A DNA stretch of 64,000 nucleotides from Leuconostoc mesenteroides subsp. mesenteroides (GTDB taxonomy: Bacteria > Bacillota > Bacilli > Lactobacillales > Lactobacillaceae): the NCBI GenBank assembly GCA_009676745.1, contig CP046062.1:459001-523000 (forward strand). The letters run 5' to 3'. Both the position numbers and the translations under genes were made by a program. Under the pieces are notes generated by a model. It had not been told where the DNA came from. It made no database searches and saw only the letters and a program-made list of their open reading frames with translations. Shown here in pieces: positions 55,916 to 64,000 of this stretch. Within the stretch, counting starts at the first letter, position 1. The number at the start of each line of letters is the position of its first letter.

Positions 55916-56905
55916 TTAACGTAAAATTTCGTTTTCAGTAACACCACCATTTGCCATCGTTACGGCATCATTTAAAGCCATTTCCACCATATTTTTGATT
56001 GCTGTATTTGTATAAAAAGCGATATGTGGTGACAGTAAAAAGTTATCATATTCAACTAAACGTTTTATATCCGCTGGTAGTGATGTTGGATCTTGATTTT
56101 GATTCATAAAATCATTTTCATTTGGTGTCACATCGAATGCTGCACCAGCCAATAACTCTGATTCAAGCGCTTTTTCAAGCTCAACCATGTCCACAATTTC
56201 ACCACGGGCAAAATTCAACATAATTGTTCCTGGTTGAATTTTGGCAAAGAAACTTTTATCCGCCATATAGCGTGTCTCTTCATTTAATGGTGTATGAAAA
56301 CTAACAACATCTGCTCGAGACAAAGCATCGTCTAACGTTGTATAAGTTACAAAAGGTTCGTTTTGGGCGCGATATATTGGGTCCACACCTAAAACTGTTG
56401 CGCCCAGCGCGTGAAGCATTTCTGCAAAGGCCGTTCCAATTCGTCCTACACCAATTACAGCAACCGTCAAATTATGAATTTCTCTCGCTTGACCACCAGC
56501 AGCCCAAGTATAGTCACCTGTACTCATAGCACGATCAAACTTTTTATTGTGTCGAATCAAATTGAAAAGTTGTGTTAGCGTGTATTCTGCAATTGCTCGA
56601 GGTGAATAGGCTGCAACATTAGACAAACGAATATTGTGAGCAAATGCTTCTGGCAAATCCAACACATCATAACCAACCTGTCGAATAGCGATTTGCTTAA
56701 TATTGAATTGAGCTAATTGCTCATAAACCGGAGCATTGATTGTCGTTGTTTGTTGTGTGGTAATTGCATCAAAACCTTCAGCGCGACGCACCGTTGTTTC
56801 GTCAAGAGGTTGATCAATGGTCACCACTTCATGTCCTGTTTTTTTGGTCCATTTTTCTACATAGGGCATTTCATCTGAAACTGTATTATACATTAAAATT
56901 TTCAT
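55916..56905 (-). CDS. D-2-hydroxyacid (D-lactate) dehydrogenase family protein
   Basis: The 329-residue NAD-dependent enzyme has the Rossmann motif GVGRIGTAFAEML (about 151-163), the catalytic Arg in NFARGEIVD (about 227-235), a Glu/Asp region DVTPNEND and the catalytic His in SPHIAFYT (about 292-299). Leuconostoc makes D-lactate with a related enzyme; this sequence differs clearly from the main L. mesenteroides D-LDH that I remember, so it is a paralogue, possibly acting on branched 2-oxoacids such as 2-oxoisocaproate. Confidence 0.82.
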   Translation of the reverse strand: MKILMYNTVSDEMPYVEKWTKKTGHEVVTIDQPLDETTVRRAEGFDAITTQQTTTINAPVYEQLAQFNIKQIAIRQVGYDVLDLPEAFAHNIRLSNVAAYSPRAIAEYTLTQLFNLIRHNKKFDRAMSTGDYTWAAGGQAREIHNLTVAVIGVGRIGTAFAEMLHALGATVLGVDPIYRAQNEPFVTYTTLDDALSRADVVSFHTPLNEETRYMADKSFFAKIQPGTIMLNFARGEIVDMVELEKALESELLAGAAFDVTPNENDFMNQNQDPTSLPADIKRLVEYDNFLLSPHIAFYTNTAIKNMVEMALNDAVTMANGGVTENEILR

Positions 56906-56935
56906 AGTATCCTCCAGAGGTGCGCTAGCAATAAA

Positions 56936-58183
56936 TTATTTAACTTTTCCCAAGAAATATTTTTTCTTACCACGACGAACCAATACAAATTTACCATCGT
57001 AATGCTTTGTTGGATCAATTTCGAAGTCAACATCCGTTATTTTTTCACCACTAATGGTAATCGCTCCATTTGTAACATCTTCACGCGCTTGACGCTTAGA
57101 TTTCTCAACTTCTCCGTCAACTAAGAAATCAACAATGTTTTTCTTTTCAGATGTAATGTCAAAGCTTGGTACACCACCAAATGCATCAGCAATATCTGCT
57201 GCAGATAAATTAGCAACATCGCCACTAAATAATGCTGCTGATAGCTTCTCAGCATCAGCAACAGCCTGTTCGCCATGAACAAATTTCGTTACTTCTTGTG
57301 CCAAGCGCTTTTGTGCTACACGACCTCCAGGATTATTTTTAGCTTCTTGTTCGAGGTTATTAATCTCATCAACACCCAAAAATGTAAAGTATTTCAAATA
57401 CTTTACTACATCTTCGTCACTTTGGTTATACCAGAATTGGTAGAAAGTATATGGTGAGGTTTTTTCAGGATTCAACCAAATGGCATTCCCTTCCGACTTA
57501 CCAAACTTTTTACCTGATGAGTCAGTCATCAAAGGAATTGTTAAACCAAAAGCTGTCGCGTTACTTCCTTCAATTGAGTGAATTAAATCAATGCCAGAAG
57601 TAATGTTTCCCCATTGATCCGAACCACCAATTTGCAATCGTACATTATGACGACGCCATAGTTCATGGTAATCAATACCTTGCAAAATCTGGTAGGTAAA
57701 CTCTGTAAACGAAATACCTGTTTCTAAACGTGAAGCGACAACGTCCTTTTTCAGCATCACATTGATAGAGAACAACTTTCCATAATCGCGTAAAAAGTCT
57801 GTCAATGTTAATTTGCCAAGCCAGTCATTATTATTAACAATAGCAGTTTTTTCATCGCCAAATAGCTTGGTTACTTGCTCAGTAATCCCTTTTTCATTTT
57901 GACGTAACTGTTCTGGTGAAAGTAATTGGCGTTCTGTAGTTGGACGTGGATCACCGATAGCACCAGTTGCACCGCCAATAATAATAACAGCTTTTCCGCC
58001 AGCATTTTGAAAACGTTTTAACACCATAAATGGAATCAAGTGCCCTAAATGTAATGAATCAGCTGTTGGGTCGGTACCCACATAGGCCCCAACTTCTCCT
58101 GATGCCATTGCTTCAATTAATCCTGCTTCATCTGTCACTTGGTTCAGCGCACCGCGCCATTTCAAATCTTCAATAAAATTCAT
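56936..58183 (-). CDS. tyrS: Tyrosyl-tRNA synthetase
   Basis: The 415-residue class I synthetase has the HIGH-like motif HLGHLIPF (about 45-52), the KMSKS-like KFGKS (about 228-232), tyrosine-binding residues YVGTDPTADSLH and a C-terminal S4 domain. The ATG at 58183 (MNFIEDL) lies 6 nt after AAGGAG; the ATG two codons earlier is too close to it. A Tyr T-box precedes the gene. Confidence 0.96.
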   Translation of the reverse strand: MNFIEDLKWRGALNQVTDEAGLIEAMASGEVGAYVGTDPTADSLHLGHLIPFMVLKRFQNAGGKAVIIIGGATGAIGDPRPTTERQLLSPEQLRQNEKGITEQVTKLFGDEKTAIVNNNDWLGKLTLTDFLRDYGKLFSINVMLKKDVVASRLETGISFTEFTYQILQGIDYHELWRRHNVRLQIGGSDQWGNITSGIDLIHSIEGSNATAFGLTIPLMTDSSGKKFGKSEGNAIWLNPEKTSPYTFYQFWYNQSDEDVVKYLKYFTFLGVDEINNLEQEAKNNPGGRVAQKRLAQEVTKFVHGEQAVADAEKLSAALFSGDVANLSAADIADAFGGVPSFDITSEKKNIVDFLVDGEVEKSKRQAREDVTNGAITISGEKITDVDFEIDPTKHYDGKFVLVRRGKKKYFLGKVK

Positions 58184-58204
58184 TGCCATCTCCTTTAATT
58201 ACAG

Positions 58205-58430
58205 AAAAAATCGTCCTAATCTTAATAGACTAGGACGATTTTCACCGTGGTACCACCTAAATTGTAAGTCATCGGACCTACCACTTAATATGCCTTATCG
58301 CGGCAGACGTCATTGATTTGCACACTGTGTAACTCAATAATATCCACGGATTAGCTCACAGCAACCGCTAACTCTCTTTGACGCGTATGATATTATCTTT
58401 ATCAGTGTAATGAATGTTTTTATTATACCA
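58205..58430 (-). promoter_or_regulatory. T-box riboswitch of tyrS with extended -10 promoter
   Basis: The T-box AGGTGGTACCACGG (58245-58258) precedes a terminator with stem AAATCGTCCTA / TAGGACGATTT (58208-58242). The specifier UAC (58329-58331) lies in UGA-GU-UAC-A. TGGTATAAT (-10 at 58422-58427) is the likely promoter. Uncharged tRNA-Tyr raises tyrS expression. Confidence 0.92.
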
Positions 58431-58480
58431 GAATATTGAATAAAAAAGGACATTTTAATTTTACAAGAAAACGATCAGAA

Positions 58481-58496
58481 TGTTTCATGTGAAACA
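58481..58496. other. Second parS-like site
   Basis: TGTTTCATGTGAAACA differs from the parS consensus TGTTNCACGTGAAACA at one central base and lies in the centre of a longer palindrome (CAGAATG...CATTCTG). It lies 55 kb from the first site. It could instead be a simple hairpin end for a leftward transcript. Confidence 0.5.
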
Positions 58497-58510
58497 TTCT
58501 GATAATAGCC

Positions 58511-58553
58511 TATAACATATTACTTTGACAGCCACAGTAATATGTTATATTAT
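58511..58553 (+). promoter_or_regulatory. Promoter flanked by a 13-bp inverted repeat
   Basis: TTGACA (58525-58530) and TATTAT (58548-58553) have a 17-bp spacer. TATAACATATTAC (58511-58523) and GTAATATGTTATA (58537-58549) are perfect inverted arms that bracket the -35 box and reach the -10. This is a strong candidate operator for the PadR protein encoded next. Confidence 0.78.
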
Positions 58554-58576
58554 GTAGTTGTAAGAGGTACCTGCAT

Positions 58577-58927
58577 ATGGATATATCAAAAGATCTCATT
58601 CGTGGTCATACGGACACTATTATTTTAAATATTCTTAATCAAGGTGATTCTTATGGATACCAAGTTTCAAAATCCATTCGTCAATTATCCGGTAAGCAAT
58701 ATGAACTGAACGAAGCAACACTATATACTGCATTTAGGCGCTTGGAAAAGGTCGGAGACATCCGTAGTTACTGGGGCGATCAAACCCAGGGGGCTAGACG
58801 AAAATACTACACCCTTACTGATCAAGGCCAGCAACATTTCAAATCAGCAGAACAAGAATGGCATTTCGCCAAAGATATCATTAGCCATTTAATTAGCGGA
58901 AGGGTAAAAGATTATGATGAGTGTTGA
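58577..58927 (+). CDS. PadR-family regulator (second module)
   Basis: The 116-residue protein has the PadR winged helix (TIILNILNQGDSYGYQVSKSIRQL, LNEATLYTAFRRLEKVGDI, RRKYYTLTDQGQQHF). It overlaps the next gene by 14 bases. It resembles the PadR at 42196-42504 only at family level, and the two operators differ in sequence. Confidence 0.9.
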   Translation: MDISKDLIRGHTDTIILNILNQGDSYGYQVSKSIRQLSGKQYELNEATLYTAFRRLEKVGDIRSYWGDQTQGARRKYYTLTDQGQQHFKSAEQEWHFAKDIISHLISGRVKDYDEC

Positions 58928-60248
58928 AATGGAAATTAGAACCCGTTTGGATGTTATTTTTTCTAAATATATGCCAAACGCACAATTAACGGAATTTAAA
59001 GAAGAACTTGTAGCCGATTTATTAGAAGCTTATCAAGATTTTTCCAAAACTGATCGATCCCATAATGAAGCTTTGGACGATGCTTTTGAGCAATTAGGTG
59101 ACATTGATAACTTGTTAAAGGACTTAAGTGAAGCCAGTACCAAAAAGGAAACAGACAACGAATCTGAACCCAAACGACCTTACGTGGATATTTCAAATAA
59201 AGGCGTGCATATTGGAAATTTACACATCAACAAACAAGGCGTAGCGCTTGGTGATGATATCATACTTGATGGCAAAAATAATAAACTTCAATTTGGTGAC
59301 TGGCTACACGTTGACCGCGCCGGTGCTCGGGTGGGTGACAAATACTACCAATTTGAAAACAATGTTAATTCTGGCATCAATGATGATTTTGAAAATAAAG
59401 ATTTCAAGGAACCTACCTGGGCTAAAGCACATCACCAATTGACAGTGCCAACCAGTATCAAAGATTTTGTAATCAATTACAGCGAAGCTGCGATTCACTT
59501 CTATACAAATGATAAAATCGATCTCATCACTATTGATGAATATTTTAGTCGTGATAATAGACGTTATTTTGCCACTATTTCAGAAAATGATGATAAAATT
59601 GTAATTAATCAGGGCGAACATCCTATAATTTTCCACGTCCGCACTTCTGTGAACATAGGAATTCCGAGTTCATTCATCACTGGGAAGATAGAGGTACGAA
59701 ACCAAGCGGGTAGTTTATATGCGCAAGACTTAGTTACCGAAAAATTTAACGTTCAAATTAACGCTGGAAGTTTCAAAGTCAAAAATATGAACACCAATAT
59801 TGCAGATTGGCAGCTTACGTCCGGATCAATAAAGGCATCACATATCAAGGCTGAACAAGTTAAGATACACGCTAAATTAGGAACTGTTAATATCAGTAAT
59901 GCAACTGTTGATTATGCCAAAGTTAACGCTGACCTGGGCTCTGTGCTTATAGATAATCTTGTTGGTGGCGGAGAATTCACAATAAATTCAGGTTCACTTC
60001 GTTTGAGAATTGACCAACTAACAAACGATTTGAAACTAAACTCAAATTCTGGTACCATTCGCCTAACAGCTCCGGCTGATCAAGACTTCAATTTTGAACT
60101 AGCCACTAAGTCAGGGGCAATTGATTTGGATCGCAATGATATTCATTATCATAAAAGCTTCGATGGTTATAAAAGTGGATTTGTTGGTGCTAACCCTGAA
60201 TTTACAATCGATGCACAAGCCGCTATGGGTTCTATAAAAATATACTAG
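58914..60248 (+). CDS. HAAS-type N-terminus fused to a DUF4097 beta-repeat domain
   Basis: The 444-residue protein begins with a helical DUF1700/HAAS-like segment (residues about 1-70: RLDVIFSKYMPNAQLTEFKEELVADLLEAYQDF, AFEQLGDIDNLLKDL), then a linker and a DUF4097 domain of short beta repeats with S-G-S / S-G-T turns. I see no membrane helix, unlike the DUF4097 protein at 40598-41584. It may pass an envelope signal together with the PspC protein that follows. Confidence 0.78.
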   Translation: MMSVEMEIRTRLDVIFSKYMPNAQLTEFKEELVADLLEAYQDFSKTDRSHNEALDDAFEQLGDIDNLLKDLSEASTKKETDNESEPKRPYVDISNKGVHIGNLHINKQGVALGDDIILDGKNNKLQFGDWLHVDRAGARVGDKYYQFENNVNSGINDDFENKDFKEPTWAKAHHQLTVPTSIKDFVINYSEAAIHFYTNDKIDLITIDEYFSRDNRRYFATISENDDKIVINQGEHPIIFHVRTSVNIGIPSSFITGKIEVRNQAGSLYAQDLVTEKFNVQINAGSFKVKNMNTNIADWQLTSGSIKASHIKAEQVKIHAKLGTVNISNATVDYAKVNADLGSVLIDNLVGGGEFTINSGSLRLRIDQLTNDLKLNSNSGTIRLTAPADQDFNFELATKSGAIDLDRNDIHYHKSFDGYKSGFVGANPEFTIDAQAAMGSIKIY

Positions 60249-60309
60249 TCCTAGTACCTATATTTGGTTTTTAAGACTAAATCGGCAATTATTACATGGA
60301 GGAATAACA

Positions 60310-60573
60310 ATGACAAAACATAAAAAATTAACTCGCTCACGTGATAACCGCGTTATCGCTGGTGTGCTTGGCGGGATTGCTAACTATTTTAATTGGGATG
60401 CTACGTTAGTTCGAATTATTTTCGTGGTATTAGGTTTTCTACCCGTTTTGCCTGGAATTTTAGTTTATATCATCGCTTGGGTGTTGATTCCTGATGAACC
60501 ACGTCAAACACATTATTATTCAGACGGTTTCAGAAAAGATGTCACACCTGATGACTACGATGATCGCCCTTAA
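60310..60573 (+). CDS. PspC-domain membrane protein
   Basis: The 87-residue protein has the PspC pattern KKLTRSRDNRVIAGVLGGIANYFNWDATLVRIIFVVL (4-40) with a second hydrophobic segment to residue about 60 and an acidic tail. A GGAGG ribosome site precedes it. PspC proteins belong to membrane-stress modules, in agreement with the PadR/DUF4097 genes upstream. Confidence 0.88.
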   Translation: MTKHKKLTRSRDNRVIAGVLGGIANYFNWDATLVRIIFVVLGFLPVLPGILVYIIAWVLIPDEPRQTHYYSDGFRKDVTPDDYDDRP

Positions 60574-60589
60574 TTAAAACATTTATCTC

Positions 60590-60632
60590 AAATAGACCTT
60601 GTGGATTTTTTTCATATCCACAAGGTCTATTT
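60590..60632. terminator. Terminator after the PspC gene
   Basis: A perfect 17-bp stem (60590-60606 with 60616-60632) begins AAATAGACC and ends GGTCTATTT; it can serve both the rightward unit and the leftward esterase gene. Confidence 0.85.
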
Positions 60633-60655
60633 ACTTGCTTGATAAAAACGCATTG

Positions 60656-61549
60656 TTAGTTAGTATTTCGTCTGATAAACGCCAATTTTTTTGCATGAAT
60701 ATCATCCGTGTTGAAATCATGTGGTCCATGATGTGCATCATCAACTAATATCATCTCAGCTTGTTTACCCACTTTTTGATAATACCTTTCAGCCAGTGAA
60801 ACACTCTGCAAATAGGGTACTACATCATCCTTAGTCCCAGCAAATAATAACAAAGGCGGCATATTCTTTGAAAAATAAGTTGCTGGATTCGCTTGTGCAA
60901 CCTTACTTGGCATCTGATCCGGCCGCTTGGTTCCTAACATTATTCCTTCAAATGACTGTGCCTCACCAGTTTCGTTGAACTGTGGTTTTATATTGAGTTC
61001 GGCAAATTGTTTAGCAAAATCGTCAACTTTGTAAGGACCATACATCCCAATCACACAACTGATTTTTGGAAAAAATGTGTGTTCCGCTACATCTTTGAGT
61101 CTGCCCAATAATAAATGCTCAGATATTGTTGCTGCCGTTAAAACAGCTAGCTGGGCCCCGCTAGATTCCCCAATCAATATAATGTTGTTCTTATCAAAGC
61201 CATACTGCTCTGAATTCTTTATCAGAAAAGTTATTACTGCACGAATCTCAGCGATTTGAACAGGGAAAGTTTCTTCACCTAACTGATTGAGTGAATAATC
61301 TGGACTGACCACTGCAAAACCATCATTTAAGAACCGTAAACTGGGATTAAGTTTATATGAGGATTTTTGTCCTCGAAGCATACCTCCACCGTATATATCC
61401 ACAATAACTGGATAATTTCTCCCCATTTTAGGTAAATAAAGGTCAAGCTGATTACGCTTTCCAACCGAATAGCTAAGATTATGAAAAACTTTAGCGTTTT
61501 TTGGTATATTTGCTGGAACATATTTATATGTTTTATCTTTGAATAACAT
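60656..61549 (-). CDS. Alpha/beta hydrolase (esterase/lipase-like)
   Basis: The 297-residue hydrolase has the oxyanion motif IYGGGM in place of HGGG, the nucleophile elbow GESSGA (Ser at residue about 153), an Asp in GTKDDVVP and the His in DDAHHGPHDF. It resembles small-ester or acetyl-xylan-type esterases. The ATG at 61549 starts about 7 bases after TATAAT, so the mRNA may have no leader. Confidence 0.82.
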   Translation of the reverse strand: MLFKDKTYKYVPANIPKNAKVFHNLSYSVGKRNQLDLYLPKMGRNYPVIVDIYGGGMLRGQKSSYKLNPSLRFLNDGFAVVSPDYSLNQLGEETFPVQIAEIRAVITFLIKNSEQYGFDKNNIILIGESSGAQLAVLTAATISEHLLLGRLKDVAEHTFFPKISCVIGMYGPYKVDDFAKQFAELNIKPQFNETGEAQSFEGIMLGTKRPDQMPSKVAQANPATYFSKNMPPLLLFAGTKDDVVPYLQSVSLAERYYQKVGKQAEMILVDDAHHGPHDFNTDDIHAKKLAFIRRNTN

Positions 61550-61555
61550 ACTTTC

Positions 61556-61583
61556 ATTATAAAACAATTAATGTGTTCGTCAA
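61556..61583 (-). promoter_or_regulatory. Esterase promoter placed for a leaderless mRNA
   Basis: TTGACG (61578-61583) and TATAAT (61556-61561) have a 16-bp spacer on the minus strand. The expected transcription start falls on the A of the ATG at 61549, and no ribosome site is present. Confidence 0.5.
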
Positions 61584-61677
61584 ATTGTAACAATAATATT
61601 AAAACGGATACCAATTTTACCACTACCTGCTTATAATAAGTTAAAATGGTTTAAATATAACAATTGGAGAACGTTGT

Positions 61678-63132
61678 ATGCTTAAAAATTCTATACAACT
61701 TACAGATAACAAGCTACGTGACATACTATTTGCTGGTCGTTTCGGCATTGAAATAGAAGAACACCGTGTGCAATCAGGAAGCAAAAGCCTATCTCAACAT
61801 CCACACTCTCGTAATTTAGGCAATCGACAATATCAACCCTACTTCCAGACTGATTTCTCTGAAAGCCAAGAGGAACTGGTCACCGGCACTAAACACTCTT
61901 CAAAAGATGCCTTAATGCACTTGCACGAACTCCAGACTATTTTGGCATCTGAATTAGCTGAGGATGAAATCATTTGGCCACTTTCGATGCCCCCACATTT
62001 GTCTGCCAACGATATTGATTATTTGCTTAATCATTTTGAACGATCTTGGTATCAAGAATATCGAGATGTTTTAGTCAAGCGTTATGGGCCTTTCAAGCAT
62101 ATTATGGCAGGAATTCATGTTAATTTTTCACCAAGTGACAACTTGGTTTGGTGGTTTGGTTCTCAAAAACAAATCAATTCTTATCCTGCTGCTAAAAATG
62201 AGTTATACTTTCAAATCGCCCAACAGATAGCTAGTTATAGGTGGCTACTGACCTATCTTTTTGGTGCAAGTCCCGTTTCTGAAAATTCAACAGATAATTT
62301 ACCAACCGATTTCAAAGATATGCAGCCGGTTCGTTCTTGGCGTGCCAGTAATTTTGGTTTTGCAAATCATAGTGATATTGAAGTTGACTATACTAGCTTT
62401 GAAACACATATTCAACAAATTCAACATTATGTCGATACTGGCCAGTTCTATGATAAAAGTGAGTTTTATGGTCCAGTACGTTTAAAGGCTCCAGGAAGTT
62501 TAACTGATATGGTACAACGTGGCGCCTCATACCTAGAGTTCAGGATGTTTGACACCAATCCCTTCACACTAGATGGGATTTCACAAGATGCGCTAAGTTT
62601 TCTTCATTTGTTAATCATCGATGCCATCATTAATCCACAGCAATGGTCAGATGACGACCTAAAAAATGCGCAGTCTCTAAATCATACGGTAGCTTTACAG
62701 CATCCAACTGATCATCTCATCCCATCACTTACCACTTCCGCTAAACACTTGATTCAACGCTTGGATAATATTATTAGTCTGTCCCCCGCTGAATTACAGA
62801 AAGATTTCCTTAGTGCTCTCACATTCGCTAAAAATGCCCTTGCTGATCCATCGAAAACGATTGGGGCCCAGTTATTAAGCTTCATTAGTAATGATTCTCT
62901 GGAAGCATTTGCTTTGAAACGCGGACAACAGATTTTGTCAGAACGCAAGTCTAGTAATGATAGGTTTATTTTTGTCCCTCAGCATTTAAAACAAACTTAT
63001 ATTCAGGCGCATAAATTAGGATTTAAAACATTAATGCGCAAAGATAATTATCTACAAATAAGCCGAAATGGCCGTGTCTGGACGTTCACAAAAAATACTG
63101 ACTTGACTAAATACGTCAAAATAAAAAAGTAA
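61678..63132 (+). CDS. gshA: Glutamate-cysteine ligase (stand-alone GshA domain)
   Basis: The 484-residue enzyme joins glutamate and cysteine, the first step of glutathione synthesis. FGIEIEEHRV (about 23-32), QTDFSESQEELVT and the substrate/metal region AGIHVNFSP match the N-terminal domain of bifunctional GshAB (GshF). The ATP-grasp half is absent, so the product is gamma-glutamylcysteine unless a separate synthetase exists. GGAG lies 8 nt before the ATG. Confidence 0.88.
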   Translation: MLKNSIQLTDNKLRDILFAGRFGIEIEEHRVQSGSKSLSQHPHSRNLGNRQYQPYFQTDFSESQEELVTGTKHSSKDALMHLHELQTILASELAEDEIIWPLSMPPHLSANDIDYLLNHFERSWYQEYRDVLVKRYGPFKHIMAGIHVNFSPSDNLVWWFGSQKQINSYPAAKNELYFQIAQQIASYRWLLTYLFGASPVSENSTDNLPTDFKDMQPVRSWRASNFGFANHSDIEVDYTSFETHIQQIQHYVDTGQFYDKSEFYGPVRLKAPGSLTDMVQRGASYLEFRMFDTNPFTLDGISQDALSFLHLLIIDAIINPQQWSDDDLKNAQSLNHTVALQHPTDHLIPSLTTSAKHLIQRLDNIISLSPAELQKDFLSALTFAKNALADPSKTIGAQLLSFISNDSLEAFALKRGQQILSERKSSNDRFIFVPQHLKQTYIQAHKLGFKTLMRKDNYLQISRNGRVWTFTKNTDLTKYVKIKK

Positions 63133-63162
63133 TGATACGAACTGTATCATTACTTTTTTTAT
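63127..63162 (+). terminator. Terminator after gshA
   Basis: AGTAATGATAC and GTATCATTACT form the stem, followed by TTTTTT. Confidence 0.88.
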
Positions 63163-63168
63163 TAGTTA

Positions 63169-64000
63169 CTATCTCAAAATATCAATCAAGTTTTTGTTAC
63201 TTGCTGTTTTTGCTGGTAAAATACCAAACACTAGACCAACAACTGTTGACGTGCCGAAGGCCAATAAGAATGTTGATAATGAAACACTAGCTTTAAATGG
63301 TAGGAAAGCAGAAATTCCCATCGCTATCCCTAACCCTGCGAGATAGCCAATCATCCCGCCACTAAGTGTTAACATAACTGCTTCAATCAAAAACTGCCAT
63401 AAAATTTGTTTTTGAGATGCTCCCACAGCCATCCGAATACCAATTTCTTGAGTTCGCTCGCTGACTGCAATATACATCATGTTCATGACCCCAATACCGG
63501 CAATAAATAGCGAAATACTTGCGACAGCAACAATGAAGTAAGTAATCCCCTTAATGACTGCTGTTATCCCTTTCAGCATAGCTGCTGTATCAAAGAACTC
63601 ATAAGATCCAGAATCATGTTGTGAACCATTTTTATTAAGCTGATCTTTAATATCAGTTGTTGCTTTAGATATATTTGTTCCAGGCACAAAAGTTAACTTT
63701 AACGTATTCGCATTAACTGTTGCGTTACTGTTCTCAAAAACGTGTCGTGGCACAACAATGTCGTAATTGTAAAATTCACCCTTTACCGCATTGTTCTCAA
63801 TAATACCAACAATTGTATACATTGTGCCATTAATTTCAATTCCTGAATTCAACGCATTTTGGTTAGTTCGATAGCCTTTCTTAGCAATCGATTGACTAAC
63901 CATTGCAACTGGGTTATCCATGGCAATATCCGTTGCTTTAAGACCTTGACCAGTAATTATTACACTATCATTTGCTGTTGTTGCTAAGTATACGGATGCT
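63169..64000 (-). CDS. MacB-type ABC transporter permease (5' end beyond window)
   Basis: The frame is open to base 64000 and continues past the window; 276 C-terminal residues are visible. The visible part contains the end of a MacB periplasmic-type core domain and an FtsX domain with four membrane helices and the signature GVMNMMYIAVSERTQEIGIRMAVGAS. Such permeases work with an ATPase to export peptides or drugs or to transmit signals. An ATG at 63921 is internal, not the start. Confidence 0.9.
   Translation of the reverse strand, partial: ASVYLATTANDSVIITGQGLKATDIAMDNPVAMVSQSIAKKGYRTNQNALNSGIEINGTMYTIVGIIENNAVKGEFYNYDIVVPRHVFENSNATVNANTLKLTFVPGTNISKATTDIKDQLNKNGSQHDSGSYEFFDTAAMLKGITAVIKGITYFIVAVASISLFIAGIGVMNMMYIAVSERTQEIGIRMAVGASQKQILWQFLIEAVMLTLSGGMIGYLAGLGIAMGISAFLPFKASVSLSTFLLAFGTSTVVGLVFGILPAKTASNKNLIDILR

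Noticed and set aside
63169..63921. Complete 250-residue permease starting at 63921
   Set aside because: The frame stays open with permease-like sequence to the window end, so the ATG is internal and the gene is partial.

Overview
The window is AT-rich, low-GC Gram-positive DNA that reads as a chromosome segment of Leuconostoc or a very close relative. The main evidence is a glucose-6-phosphate dehydrogenase that I recognise as the Leuconostoc mesenteroides type (similar but not identical from memory), two phosphoketolase genes, a D-2-hydroxyacid dehydrogenase, and T-box and leader-peptide control of amino-acid genes. The rpsF-ssb-rpsR / gdpP-rplI-dnaB block and two parS-like 16-mers suggest an origin-proximal location. 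I see no rRNA, tRNA, CRISPR array, insertion sequence or prophage.

Layout. 1-4350: a phosphoketolase gene cut by the window edge, a GntR/UTRA regulator, and a divergent YbaK-like deacylase plus membrane HExxH protein. 4400-9830: dnaB, rplI, gdpP, rpsR, ssb and rpsF with its leader. 9995-15720: a methionine T-box operon (SAM hydrolase, ECF transporter, dipeptidase). 15761-25125: recQ, small membrane and XRE genes, a DMT transporter, a PadR/DHA2 pair whose transporter has an in-frame stop, and a tyrosine T-box NhaC transporter. 25190-27367: an HTH-ABC fusion exporter. 27673-30238: a second phosphoketolase. 30453-36103: a DUF2798 protein, a candidate CcpA-controlled small RNA, an MFS transporter, zwf and an AdcR/AdcA-like pair. 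36203-40524: menG, menE, an acetyltransferase and a NiCoT transporter behind an attenuator. 40598-42580: a PadR/DUF1700/DUF4097 module. 42709-48020: leuABCD with a leucine leader peptide. 48060-55532: MIP18 protein, NmrA protein, sufBUSDC and an XRE-TPR regulator behind a second copy of the NiCoT-type attenuator. 55916-64000: hydroxyacid dehydrogenase, tyrS with its T-box, a second PadR/DUF4097 module with PspC, an esterase, glutamate-cysteine ligase and an ABC permease cut by the window end.

How the genes connect. First, both phosphoketolase genes carry the same 16-bp operator form (ATTGGTACGnnCCAAT), and related 15-bp palindromes sit in the promoter of the GntR gene beside one of them. This predicts a phosphoketolase regulon with GntR as regulator. 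Second, the NiCoT gene and the suf operon are each preceded by the same RNA element: a consensus promoter, a Leu-rich leader ORF ending at an aligned UGA, three mutually exclusive hairpin segments, a GUUGGG antiterminator strand and a terminator. leuABCD has its own Leu-codon leader peptide. I infer a leucine-responsive network joining Fe-S assembly (needed by LeuC), metal uptake and leucine synthesis; this is the most novel signal in the window. Third, three T-boxes share a UGA-NN-codon-A specifier context that reads Met, Tyr and Tyr.
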